Source of the DNA: Planotetraspora silvatica
GTDB taxonomy: Bacteria; Actinomycetota; Actinomycetes; Streptosporangiales; Streptosporangiaceae
DNA length: 64,000 nucleotides
Assembly (NCBI RefSeq): GCF_016863315.1
Contig: NZ_BOOQ01000016.1
Location: forward strand, 62,001-126,000
Direction: 5' to 3'
The notes beneath the pieces are model-generated. The model was not told the origin of the DNA. It did not search any database and worked only from the letters and a program-made list of their open reading frames with translations. Shown in pieces: positions 45,892 through 56,138 of this stretch (position 1 is the stretch's first letter; the number at the start of each line of letters is the position of its first letter). A program made the translations under genes and the position numbers.

Positions 45892-45908
45892 GTTGTTCGA
45901 ATTCGAAG
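45892..45908. promoter_or_regulatory. MarR operator O2
   Basis: GTTGTTCGAATTCGAAG, 58-74 bases before ribA, centred on the palindrome TTCGAATTCGAA. It shares its sequence with O1 in the opposite orientation. Confidence 0.6.
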
Positions 45909-45928
45909 CAAAGAGTACGGTCTACCCC

Positions 45929-45944
45929 TGTTCGAGTTTGAACA
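45929..45944. promoter_or_regulatory. MarR operator O3
   Basis: TGTTCGAGTTTGAACA, an inverted repeat 21-36 bases before ribA, probably over the transcription start. Same TGTTCGA core as O1 and O2. Confidence 0.6.
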
Positions 45945-45965
45945 CCCATTCGATCGGAGTCCAGC

Positions 45966-46598
45966 ATGACCTCCACGCCAGCGGAAGCCGCCGTTCGAAC
46001 CAAGGTCAGCATCCCCTTGCGCTTCGGCGACGGTTTCAGCGTCACGGCCGAGGCCGTCACCTTCCGGGGTCTGGCCGATGGCGGCGAGCACGTCGCCATG
46101 GTGTTCGGTGAGCTCGCCGTGGGGGAGATCCCGCTGGTCCGCCTGCATTCGGAATGCCTCACGGGAGACGTGTTCGGGTCCGCGCGCTGCGATTGCGGCC
46201 AGCAGTTGCGCGAGGCCGTCGAGCGTGTGTCCGTGGCCGGCGGGGTCCTGCTCTATCTGCGCCAGGAAGGCCGCGGCATCGGCCTGTACAACAAGCTCGA
46301 CGCGTACGCCCTGCAGGACGAGGGTCTGGACACCTACGCGGCCAACGCGGCACTCGGGCTGCCGGAGGACGGACGGGACTACACCGTCGCCGCCCAGATG
46401 CTCGGTGTGCTGGGCATCGGCACGATCGACCTGCTCTCGAACAACCCCGACAAGGCGCGCCAGTTGTCCGGCCTCGGCGTGGCCGTCCGCCGCCGGGTGC
46501 CGACCGGGGTGTTCGCGACTGAGAGCAACATGCGCTACCTGCGCGCGAAGATCGACCGTACCGGACACACCATCGCCCTCACCGGACTCGCGAGCTGA
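45966..46598 (+). CDS. ribA: GTP cyclohydrolase II
   Basis: 210 residues, the stand-alone form without a RibB domain. SECLTGDVFGSARCDCG supplies the zinc cysteines, LRQEGRGIGLYNK the catalytic Arg and Tyr region, and LLSNNPDKARQL the C-terminal signature. It converts GTP to 2,5-diamino-6-ribosylaminopyrimidinone phosphate, formate and pyrophosphate. With the RibD-reductase gene 27 bases downstream it could supply pyrimidine precursors for riboflavin or for a flavin- or pteridine-like metabolite; MarR control and the absence of ribB, ribE and ribH here favour a special-purpose set. Confidence 0.93.
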   Translation: MTSTPAEAAVRTKVSIPLRFGDGFSVTAEAVTFRGLADGGEHVAMVFGELAVGEIPLVRLHSECLTGDVFGSARCDCGQQLREAVERVSVAGGVLLYLRQEGRGIGLYNKLDAYALQDEGLDTYAANAALGLPEDGRDYTVAAQMLGVLGIGTIDLLSNNPDKARQLSGLGVAVRRRVPTGVFATESNMRYLRAKIDRTGHTIALTGLAS

Positions 46599-46624
46599 CG
46601 CCGAGAGCGGGGAAGACCGGAGCC

Positions 46625-47338
46625 ATGGCGAACACGGCGAACATCCCCCAGGCGGGGAACCCCCGTCCGTACGTGCTGCTCTCCGCCGCGGTGAGCGTCG
46701 ACGGCTACCTGGACGACACGGGCCCCGAGCGGCTGCTCCTGTCCAATGCGCTGGACTTCGACCGGGTCGACGACGTCCGCGCGGGTGTCGACGCCATCCT
46801 CCTCGGGGCCACGGCCGTACGTCGCGACAACCCCCGCCTGCTGGTCGGCTCGCAGGAGCGCCGGGCCGCCCGGGTCGCGAGGGGCCTGCCCGAATATCCG
46901 ATGAAGGTCGTGGTCACCGGCTCCGGCGACCTGGACGCCTCCCTCGCGCTGTGGCACTGCGGCGGCGACAAACTGGTCTTCACGGTCGACTCCGCGGTGG
47001 CGAAGCTGCTCGACACGATCGGATCCCTGGCCGACGTGGTCAGCACCGGGCCGGTACTCGACTGGCCCGCCGTCCTCGACGAACTCGGCCACCGCGGCGT
47101 CAGGCGCCTCATGGTCGAGGGTGGCGGCTCCGTCCACACGCAGCTCATGTCCGCGAACCTGGCGGACGAGGTGCACGTGGCCGTCGCCCCCCTGCTGGTG
47201 GGACAGCCGCAGGCGCCGAGGTTCCTGGGCCCCGCGGACTATCCCGGCGGCCCCCTCGCCCGCATGCGGCTGATCGAGGCCCGGCCGATCGGAGACGTCG
47301 TCCTGCTCCGCTATTCGCCCAAGGAACGCGCCCGCTGA
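46625..47338 (+). CDS. RibD C-terminal (reductase) domain protein
   Basis: 237 residues: PYVLLSAAVSVDGYLDD, GVDAILLGATAVRRDNPRLLV, VVVTGSGDLD and RRLMVEGGGSVHTQLM, the NADPH-dependent diaminohydroxyphosphoribosylaminopyrimidine reductase/DHFR-like fold. It would reduce the ribose side chain of the RibA product. The deaminase half of a full RibD is absent, so that step must be encoded elsewhere or not be needed. Confidence 0.87.
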   Translation: MANTANIPQAGNPRPYVLLSAAVSVDGYLDDTGPERLLLSNALDFDRVDDVRAGVDAILLGATAVRRDNPRLLVGSQERRAARVARGLPEYPMKVVVTGSGDLDASLALWHCGGDKLVFTVDSAVAKLLDTIGSLADVVSTGPVLDWPAVLDELGHRGVRRLMVEGGGSVHTQLMSANLADEVHVAVAPLLVGQPQAPRFLGPADYPGGPLARMRLIEARPIGDVVLLRYSPKERAR

Positions 47339-47410
47339 CGGGACGCGCCTGCCGCCGGCGCCGTGACCGCTCCCGCCGTGTCACGGGCGCCGCGGCCGCT
47401 GCCCACCGCG

Positions 47411-48250
47411 CTACGACGCGACGTGGTCGCGCCAGGAGTGCCGCGGGACGAAGCCGAGGACCTCCCGGGCGCCGTCGATGGCGAGGAGCGTCTCGAACTC
47501 CCCGAGTTCGCGCGTGATCTCCACGCCGGGGAAGACCTCCTTCATCAGGTCCGCCGACGGCCGGTTCATCACGGTGTCGGCGGCCGCGATGACGAAGCTC
47601 CGGGCTCCCTGGACGGGTGCCTCCAGGGCCAGCCGGCAGGAGGCCGCGGCGTCCCGCGTGTCGATGTACCCCCACAGGTTCCAGCGGCGCAGTTGCGGGT
47701 CGTCCCAGAAACCGGGGAACGCCGGGTAGTCGTCGGGGCCGAGGATGTTCGAGAAGCGCAGCGCCACGAACGGAATGCCCGACCACTCGGCGACGTGCCC
47801 GGCGAGGGTCTCCGTGACCACCTTCGACAGCGCGTACGTCGAGGTCGGGAAGGGATAGTGGGCCTCGTCGACGGGTGCGTAGCGCGGAGGCACGTCGAAC
47901 GGCAGGCCGAGGGTCGTCTCGCTGGAGGCCCAGACGACCCGGCCGATCTTCAGCTGCGCCGCGGCGAGGAACACGTTCGAGTTCATCACCGTGTTGTCGT
48001 TGAAGGTCTCCGACGGGGTCCTGAGACCCGGCGCCGGAATGTTGGCCAGATGGACGACGGCGTCGACGCCGTCGAGCACCTCGACCGCCTGGCCGTATTC
48101 GGTCAGGTCCGCGACGAGCACCTGGACCCCGAGGTCCTGCGGTCCCGGCCTGACATCGGTCGCCACCACGTCGAAGCCGTGTTCGAGCAGGTCACGCACC
48201 ACGCTCCGGCCGAGCTTCCCGCTCGCTCCGGTGACGCAGATCCTCGCCAT
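47411..48250 (-). CDS. NAD-dependent epimerase/dehydratase family protein
   Basis: 279 residues, extended SDR. The NAD site is TGASGKLGRSVV, with Asp32-type VVATDVRP favouring NAD; the catalytic set is SSETT and YALSK. FVALRFSNILGPDDYPAFPGFWDD follows. The substrate is probably a nucleotide sugar or uronate-like compound; no partner is adjacent. AGGAGG lies 4 bases before the ATG. It converges on the RibD-like gene. Confidence 0.87.
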   Translation of the reverse strand: MARICVTGASGKLGRSVVRDLLEHGFDVVATDVRPGPQDLGVQVLVADLTEYGQAVEVLDGVDAVVHLANIPAPGLRTPSETFNDNTVMNSNVFLAAAQLKIGRVVWASSETTLGLPFDVPPRYAPVDEAHYPFPTSTYALSKVVTETLAGHVAEWSGIPFVALRFSNILGPDDYPAFPGFWDDPQLRRWNLWGYIDTRDAAASCRLALEAPVQGARSFVIAAADTVMNRPSADLMKEVFPGVEITRELGEFETLLAIDGAREVLGFVPRHSWRDHVAS

Positions 48251-48593
48251 CGTTCCTCCTGTAGTGGTTCATGAGGGGTCAGGGGCCTACGGATACTCTT
48301 GTGACAATCATCCGCCATGGCGGATACAGGGGGCCATATCTAGATATATCGGCTGTGACGCACGGCCGGGCGGGCCGACCCCCCATGCGGCGACCGTCGT
48401 CCGAGCCGTCGCCGGAAGTCCGCAGGGTTGTGGCAATCCCGGGCGTTTCCGTTATGTTCATGGAATAGATCCATATTGTTGGCTGTTCTGAACTGTACGA
48501 ACGATCACGGCGAAGGGCTCGATGCCCGCGCGGTACGCGCGATCCCCACTGGGGAGCCACTGCCAGGTACGCGGACATCGAAGGAGACTTGTT
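48251..48593. promoter_or_regulatory. divergent promoter region of the Pls-type synthetase
   Basis: 343 bases without a gene, AT-richer than the flanks. It contains two perfect palindromes, ATCCGCCATGGCGGAT (48310-48325) and ATATCTAGATAT (48336-48347), and the synthetase ribosome site AAGGAG (48581-48586). The palindromes are candidate operators for the synthetase or the divergent epimerase. Confidence 0.55.
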
Positions 48594-51500
48594 TTGCGTC
48601 CTTTCATCGCCGAGCCAGGCCATGACGCCGATCTTCTGTGGGACACCCGCGCCGTCTTCCTGTCGGGCGGGGCCGCTCCCCGGCCGAGGACGTTGATCGA
48701 CATCCTCGACGGCACGGCACGGCGCCATCCGCACGCGCTCGCACTCGACGACGGCCACACCCGTCTCGACTACCTCGGCCTGCGCGCCGAAGTCGACCGG
48801 ATGGCGGACGAACTGCGTGCCGTGGGCATCGGCCCCGGCGACCGCGTCGGGGTCCGCCGCCCGTCCGGCACGGCCGGGCTCTACGTCGCGATCCTGGCCG
48901 TCCTGGCGGCCGGCGCCGCCTACGTCCCCGTCGACGCCGACGATCCGGACGAACGGGCCGAGCTCGTCTTCTCCGAGGCGGGCGTCTGCGCGGTCCTCGG
49001 GGAGGGGCTCGACGTCACGGGCGCTCCGCTGGGCCGTACAGGACCTCCCGGCCTGGACGACGACGCCTGGATGATCTTCACCTCCGGGTCCACGGGCAAG
49101 CCCAAGGGCGTCGCGGTCACCCACCGCAGCGCGGCGGCGTTCGTCGACGCGGAGGCACGGCTGTTCCTCTCCGACCGGCCCATCGGCCCGGGCGACCGGG
49201 TCCTCGCCGGCCTGTCCGTGGCGTTCGACGCGTCCTGCGAGGAGATGTGGCTGGCGTGGCGGCACGGCGGCTGCCTCGTGGCCGCCCCCCGCGCCCTCGT
49301 GCGGACCGGCATGGACCTCGGGCCCTGGCTGATCGACAGGGGCATCACGATCGTGTCCACGGTGCCGACGCTGGCGGCCCTGTGGCCCGTCGAGACGCTC
49401 GACCGCGTCCGCCTGCTGATCTTCGGTGGCGAGGCCTGCCCGCCCGAGCTGGCGGAGCGGCTCGCCGTGCCGGGGCGGGAGGTCTGGAACACCTATGGGC
49501 CCACCGAGGCCACCGTCGTCGCCTGCGCCGCCCGGATGTCGGGGGAGGGCCCGGTCCGGATCGGCCTCCCGCTCGACGGATGGGACCTGGCCGTCGTCGA
49601 CCGCAACGGTGAGCCGGTCTCCATGGGGGAGACCGGCGAGCTCGTCATCGGCGGCGTCGGGCTCGCCCGTTACCTCGACCCGGTCAAGGACGCGGAGAAG
49701 TACGCCCCGCTTCCGTCGCTCGGCTGGGAGCGGGCCTACCGCAGTGGCGACCTGGTGCGCGCCGAGGCCGAGGGCCTCATCTTCAACGGCCGGGCCGACG
49801 AGCAGATCAAACTGGGCGGCCGGCGCATCGAGCTCGGTGAGGTCGACGCCGCGCTGCAGGCGCTCCCGGGAGTCGCCGGGGCCGCGGCGGCGGTCCGCAC
49901 GGCCGGCGCGGGCAACCAGCTCCTGATCGGCTACCTGGTCCCCGGTGAGGGCTTCGACCAAGATCTGGCGACGAGCCTGCTGAGAGAGTCGCTGCCCGCC
50001 GCGCTCGTCCCCCGCCTCGCGACGGTGGACGCGCTGCCCACCCGGACCTCCGGCAAGATCGACCGGGACGCGCTTCCCTGGCCTCTCCCCACCACCACAC
50101 CGGGGGAGCGGGCGCCGGACGTCGAGCTCTCCGGCGCGGAGCTGTGGCTGGCGGAGCGCTGGGGCGACGTCCTCGGCGTCACCCCTGACCACCCCGGCTC
50201 GGACTTCTTCACCGAAGGCGGCACCAGCCTGGCCGCGGCGCGGCTGGTCTCCGCGCTGCGTGCCGAATACCCGGCCGCGGCCGTCGGCGACATCTACGAC
50301 CATCCGACGCTGGGCGGGCTGGCGGCCCGTCTGTCCGCGTCGGACACCGTGAAGATCGCCACCACCGACCGGGTCGTCACCCCGATGCCCCGGCGGGCGG
50401 CGGTCGCGCAGGCGGCGCTCATGCTGCCGCTCCTCACCATCGGCGCGCTGCGCTGGCTGACCGCGCTGGCCACGATCAACAACGTCGTCTCCCTGCCCTG
50501 GGCTCCCACCGTCTCGTGGGGATGGGTGCTGGCCGGGTGGCTGCTGTTCTTCTCACCCGCCGGGCGGATGGCCGTCGCCGCCGGGGGCGCCCGGCTGCTC
50601 CTGCGCGGAGTGGGGCCGGGCAGCTACCCGCGCGGTGGCCACGTGCACCTGCGGCTCTGGTTCGCCGAGCAACTCGCCGCACGTCTGGGCGTCCCCGGAC
50701 TGTCGGGCGCTCCGTGGGTCACCTACTACGCCAGGGCGCTCGGCGCGAGGATCGGCAAGGACGCCGACCTCCATTCCCTGCCTCCGATCACCGGGCTGCT
50801 CCGCCTCGGCGCGAACGCCGCCATCGAGCCCGAGGTCGATCTGAGCGGCTACTGGCACGACGGAGACCTCGTCCGCGTCGGTGAGATCCGCGTCGGCCCC
50901 GGCGCGACCGTCGGCTCGCGCTCGACCCTGCTTCCCGGCGTCAAGATCGGCAAGAACGCCCAGATCGCCCCGGGATCCGCGGTGATCGGCACGGTTCCGT
51001 CCGGAGAGCGCTGGGCGGGGGCTCCCGCCGTACGGCAGGGCAAGGCGCGCAAGCCCGAGGAGCGTCCCGCGCGCACGCGGCGCTGGGTGGCCGGCTATGG
51101 CGTGTCCGCCCTGGTCCTGAGCCTGCTCCCGGTGGCCGCCGCGGTCCCGGGCCTCGCCGTCCTCACCGCCTTCCTGCGGCACAGCACGTCGCCGCTGGCC
51201 TCCGCCATGTACGCCGTGCCGCTCGCGACGCTCGTCTCGATGGCCGCGTTCGCCCTGGCGATCTTCGTCTGCGTCCGGCTGCTCGCGGTCGGCCTGCGCG
51301 AGGGCAGCCATCCCGTGCACAGCCGCCAGGCCTGGCAGGCGTGGGCGAGCGGTCATCTGATGGCGATGGCCCGCGTCTGGCTGTTCCCGCTCTACGCCAG
51401 CGTCCTCACGCCGTCGTGGCTGCGCGCCCTCGGCATGAAGATCGGGCGTGACGTCGAGCTGTCGACCGTCCTGGCGTTGCCGTCGATGACCTCCATCGGC

Positions 51501-52459
51501 GACGGCGCATTCCTCGCCGACGACACCATGGTCGCGCCGTACGAGCTGGAAGGCGGGCGCCTGCGCGTCGCGAACGCCCGCATCGGCAAGCGGGCCTTCC
51601 TCGGCAACTCGGGGATGACCGCCCCCGGCCGGAAGGTCCCCAAGGACGGCCTGGTCGGAGTGTTGTCCGCGACCCCGAAGAAGGCCAAGGTCGGCTCGTC
51701 CTACCTGGGCATGCCGCCGGTCAAGCTCCGCCGTACGGTGGAGGGCGGCGACCGCAGCCGCACCTACGACCCGCCCCGGCGGCTGAAGGTCGCCCGCGCG
51801 GCCGTCGAGCTGTGCCGGATCGTCCCCGCCATGGCCACGGTGGCGCTCGCCGTGCTCGTCCTGGCGGCCCTCGAACAGCTCGCCAGGTCGTACGGCTTCG
51901 GCGTCGCGGCCCTGCTGGGCGGGGTGGTCCTGCTCGGCGCCGGAGTCGCCGCGGCGGCGGTCGCGAGCCTGGCCAAGTGGATGATCGTTGGCCGGATCAC
52001 CGCGGGCAACCGTCCCCTGTGGAGCTCGTTCGTGTGGCGCAACGAGCTGGCCGACAACTTCGTCGAGGTGCTGGCCGCGCCGTGGTTCGCCGAGCCGTGG
52101 CTGGGCACCGCCCCGCTGAACCTGTGGCTCCGCTCGCTGGGGGCCCGGATCGGCCGCGGCGTGACCTGCAACACCTACTGGCTCCCCGAAGCGGACCTGA
52201 TCGAGCTGGGCGACGGCTCGTGCGTCAACCGCGGCTGCGTGCTTCAGACCCATCTGTTCCACGACCGGGTCATGAGCATCGATACGGTGGTCCTGCACAA
52301 GGGAGCGACGCTCGGCCCGCACGGGGTCGTCCTGCCCGCGGCCACGGTCGGGGCGGACACCACAGTCGGCCCGGCGTCACTGGTGATGCGCGGCGAGTCC
52401 GTGCCGTCCCAGACCCGCTGGTTCGGCAACCCGATCGTGGCGTGGGCTCCGGCCGACTG

Positions 52460-52460
<1 letters not shown>
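48594..52460 (+). CDS. Pls/PosA-family non-ribosomal peptide synthetase (homopoly-amino-acid synthetase)
   Basis: 1288 residues, close to known Pls enzymes. An A domain (about 30-510; FTSGSTGKPKG, FDASCEEMW, TYGPTEATVV, TSGKIDR) and a carrier domain (EGGTSLAAARL, Ser about 544) are followed by six membrane helices in three pairs (about 602-653, 830-899, 1072-1126), each pair followed by a hexapeptide-type C-terminal domain (LLPGVKIGKNAQIAPGSAVIG; SIGDGAFLADDTMVAPYE; GPHGVVLPAATVGADT). There is no thioesterase or condensation domain. This is the Pls layout that makes epsilon-poly-lysine at the membrane. My hand reading of the A-domain code is DAESIGTVVK, near the bacitracin lysine code (inference). 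TTG start with AAGGAG 7 bases upstream. Confidence 0.9.
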
Positions 52461-53770
<1,310 letters not shown>

Positions 53771-53840
53771 GGCCCGCTCTGAGGTCTGCGCCGGCGTCTG
53801 CGCTGATGTCTGCTCTGGCGCGGCCGGGAGGCCGCGCCGG

Positions 53841-54236
53841 TCAGCGGTAGCGGAAGCCGTCCAGGAACCGCCTGAAGAGCCCGCCCACACGCGGCAGGGG
53901 CTCGCCGGGAGGCGGCGCCACCGGGCGCTGCCTGGCGATGGGCTGGTCGTAGTCGGTCCGCGCGATGGCGTCGACGACCTGGTGCTCGTCGAAGTCCTCC
54001 GACCCTTCGATCACGGGGACGAACCCCACCAGCATGCCGTTGCGCATGACCTGGGCCTCGAGGCCGGCCGTGCCGTCGGTGTCCCATTCCGCCTCCCGGC
54101 CGTCCGGCAGGGACACCCGAATCCCGAACTGGTAGACGCCGACTCTGGCGAGAGTTCCGTTGATGCCGCGCTCACGAAGCGCGTCCACGACCCGCCGTGC
54201 CCGATTCTCTTCCACCAGTCCCAAGATAATCGTCAC
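53841..54236 (-). CDS. hypothetical protein
   Basis: 131 residues: TIILGLVEENRARRVVDALRERG, VYQFGIRVSLPDGREAEWDTDG, then a Pro/Gly linker and GGLFRRFLDGFRYR. No signal, membrane segment or recognised family; the first 80 residues look like a small alpha/beta domain. GTG start; a possible operator for the next gene lies just upstream. Confidence 0.6.
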   Translation of the reverse strand: MTIILGLVEENRARRVVDALRERGINGTLARVGVYQFGIRVSLPDGREAEWDTDGTAGLEAQVMRNGMLVGFVPVIEGSEDFDEHQVVDAIARTDYDQPIARQRPVAPPPGEPLPRVGGLFRRFLDGFRYR

Positions 54237-54274
54237 CCGACGTTCACGAGCACGCCGTCCTGACCGGGCTTACT

Positions 54275-54302
54275 TGAGCAAGTTATATAGACAACTTGCT
54301 CA
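54275..54302. promoter_or_regulatory. 28-bp operator candidate over a -10 box
   Basis: TGAGCAAGTT (54275-54284) and AACTTGCTCA (54293-54302) are perfect 10-base arms around ATATAGAC. The AT-rich centre looks like a -10 element, so a TetR- or MarR-type repressor bound here would block the gene starting at 54349. Confidence 0.6.
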
Positions 54303-54348
54303 CTCCCGGCGTCACACACGTGGTGTCCGGGCAGAGAGGACCGTACCT

Positions 54349-56115
54349 GTGTCACCCCTCTCACGTGCCGTGACCGCTGGGAACTCCGTCACGCTCACTT
54401 CTCCGGCCAACCCTCAGAAGGGCGACCGGCTGACCTTCCACTGGACCACGGACGCTCCCGACCCCAAGAACTGGATCGGGATCTACGACGGCGACCGGAA
54501 GCCGGGCACCGGCACCGCGCCCGTGTGGGCCTACGTCCCCGGAGACTCCGGGGACCTCACTTTGGACACCTCAAAACTGAGCGGCGGGCCGTACACCGCC
54601 TACCTGCTGGCCAAGGACGGCTACGGCATCCTCGCGCAGAGCGCCCCGTTCAGCTTCGCCGGCCCGCAGACCGACACCATCGTGCTCACGTCGCCGACGG
54701 CCCCGCTCGAGGGCGACAAGCTGACTTTCCACTGGACCACCGAAACCCCTGACCCCACCAACTGGATCGGGATCTACGACGGCGGCCGGCAGCCCGGCAA
54801 CGGCGGCTCGATCGTGTGGGAGTACACCCCCGGCGCCTCCGGCGACATGACCCTGGACACCTCCGGCCTGAGCGGCGGTCCCTACACCGCCTACCTGCTG
54901 GCCAAGGACGGCTACGGCATCCTCGCCCGCACCGCCCCGTTCAGCTTCGCCGTCCGCCCGGTCATCCCGCGCCCCTACGCGGTGGTCGACGCCGTCACCG
55001 CCGCCCCGCAGACGGCCGGCTCGGCGGTCTCCGTCCACCTGGGCGGGCTCTGGATCAGGCCGGAGGGCAATGCGGCCGGCTCCGCCGCCTTCCGCCGCAT
55101 CAGCGGCCCCTCCTGGTTGTCCGTCACCGCCGGTGGAGACGTCACCGGCACCGCGCCCGCCCTCCCGCTGCGGACGCCGGGGCAACTCGTGGTCGGCGTG
55201 CAGGACAGCGTGGTCGGCAGCGACACCATCAGGGTGCAGGTGCCGGTGCGCGAGGGCAACGACCGGATCCAGGTCAAGATCGCCAGCTTGAACGTCTGGG
55301 ACGGCGGATCGCACGTCGACGGCTTCCTGGAGAAGCTGATGCGCGTCGTGCTCACTCAGGGCCTGGACGTCCTCGCGCTGCAGGAGACCGGCGGCACCGT
55401 CGCGCAGGCGCTCGCCAAGGCGCTGGGCTGGCAGTCCTACCAGAGCGGCGGCAGCCTCGGCATCGTCAGCCGCTACCCGCTCGGCTCCGTCGTGGCCCCC
55501 ACGGCCACCCTGCCCGCCGCCGCGGTCACGGTCACCCTGCCCGGCCGCCGCACGATCCGGCTGTGGACGGCCCAGCTCGACGAGGCCGACTACGGCCCGT
55601 ACGCGTTGTCGTCCGGCAAGACGGCGGCGCAGGTGGAGGCCGCGGAGAAGCTGACGCTCCGCTACAAGCAGGTTCAGGCCCTGGTGGCCGCGATGAAGCA
55701 CGACCTCGCCTCCGACGTCCCGGTCGTCCTCGCGGCGGGCCTCGCCTCGCCGTCCCACCTGGACTGGACGTCCCGTACGGCTTCCGCCCACGGGGGTGTG
55801 GGCAAGCTCCGCTGGCCCGTCACGGACGCGCTCCAGCAGGCGGGCCTGACCGACGCCTTCCGTGACGCGAACTCGAACCCCGCGAAGGCCCCCGGCATCA
55901 CCTGGTCGCCGGTGCGGCCGACCAACGAAGGCGGGAAGGCGGAACCGCAGGACCGCGTCGACCAGGTCCAGTACCGGGGATCGCTCAAGGTCGTCGAGGC
56001 CCACTCGTTGTTCACCGGCTGGCCGCAGCCCGTGCCCGGAACCGCCGCGAACGGCTGGCCGTCCGACCACGCCGCCGCCGTCGTCACCTTCTCCCTCAAC
56101 GCCGCACGCGGCTGA
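54349..56115 (+). CDS. endonuclease/exonuclease/phosphatase-fold protein with tandem N-terminal repeats
   Basis: 588 residues. Two about 97-residue tandem repeats (FHWTTDAPDPKNWIGIYDGD and FHWTTETPDPTNWIGIYDGG) make beta-sandwich-like modules at about 14-205, then a linker domain, then an EEP fold (IASLNVWDGG, LALQETGG about 342, WPSDHAA about 572). The segment that normally reads GDFN before SPSHLDW is AAGLAS here, so two metal/catalytic residues are missing. The start has AGAGGA upstream, but there is no signal peptide although relatives are exported: the N-terminus VSPLSRAVTAGN looks like a signal that has lost its core. Probably an inactive or repurposed protein. Confidence 0.82.
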   Translation: MSPLSRAVTAGNSVTLTSPANPQKGDRLTFHWTTDAPDPKNWIGIYDGDRKPGTGTAPVWAYVPGDSGDLTLDTSKLSGGPYTAYLLAKDGYGILAQSAPFSFAGPQTDTIVLTSPTAPLEGDKLTFHWTTETPDPTNWIGIYDGGRQPGNGGSIVWEYTPGASGDMTLDTSGLSGGPYTAYLLAKDGYGILARTAPFSFAVRPVIPRPYAVVDAVTAAPQTAGSAVSVHLGGLWIRPEGNAAGSAAFRRISGPSWLSVTAGGDVTGTAPALPLRTPGQLVVGVQDSVVGSDTIRVQVPVREGNDRIQVKIASLNVWDGGSHVDGFLEKLMRVVLTQGLDVLALQETGGTVAQALAKALGWQSYQSGGSLGIVSRYPLGSVVAPTATLPAAAVTVTLPGRRTIRLWTAQLDEADYGPYALSSGKTAAQVEAAEKLTLRYKQVQALVAAMKHDLASDVPVVLAAGLASPSHLDWTSRTASAHGGVGKLRWPVTDALQQAGLTDAFRDANSNPAKAPGITWSPVRPTNEGGKAEPQDRVDQVQYRGSLKVVEAHSLFTGWPQPVPGTAANGWPSDHAAAVVTFSLNAARG

Positions 56116-56138
56116 CCGACCTAAGGAAATATCCCCAA

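Noticed and set aside
45838-45965. FMN riboswitch before ribA
   Set aside because: The probable leader after operator O3 is only about 20-30 bases and lacks the RFN element stems.
48279-50303. A 674-residue minus-strand frame across the Pls promoter and A domain
   Set aside because: Antisense shadow; it would also span the regulatory palindromes.
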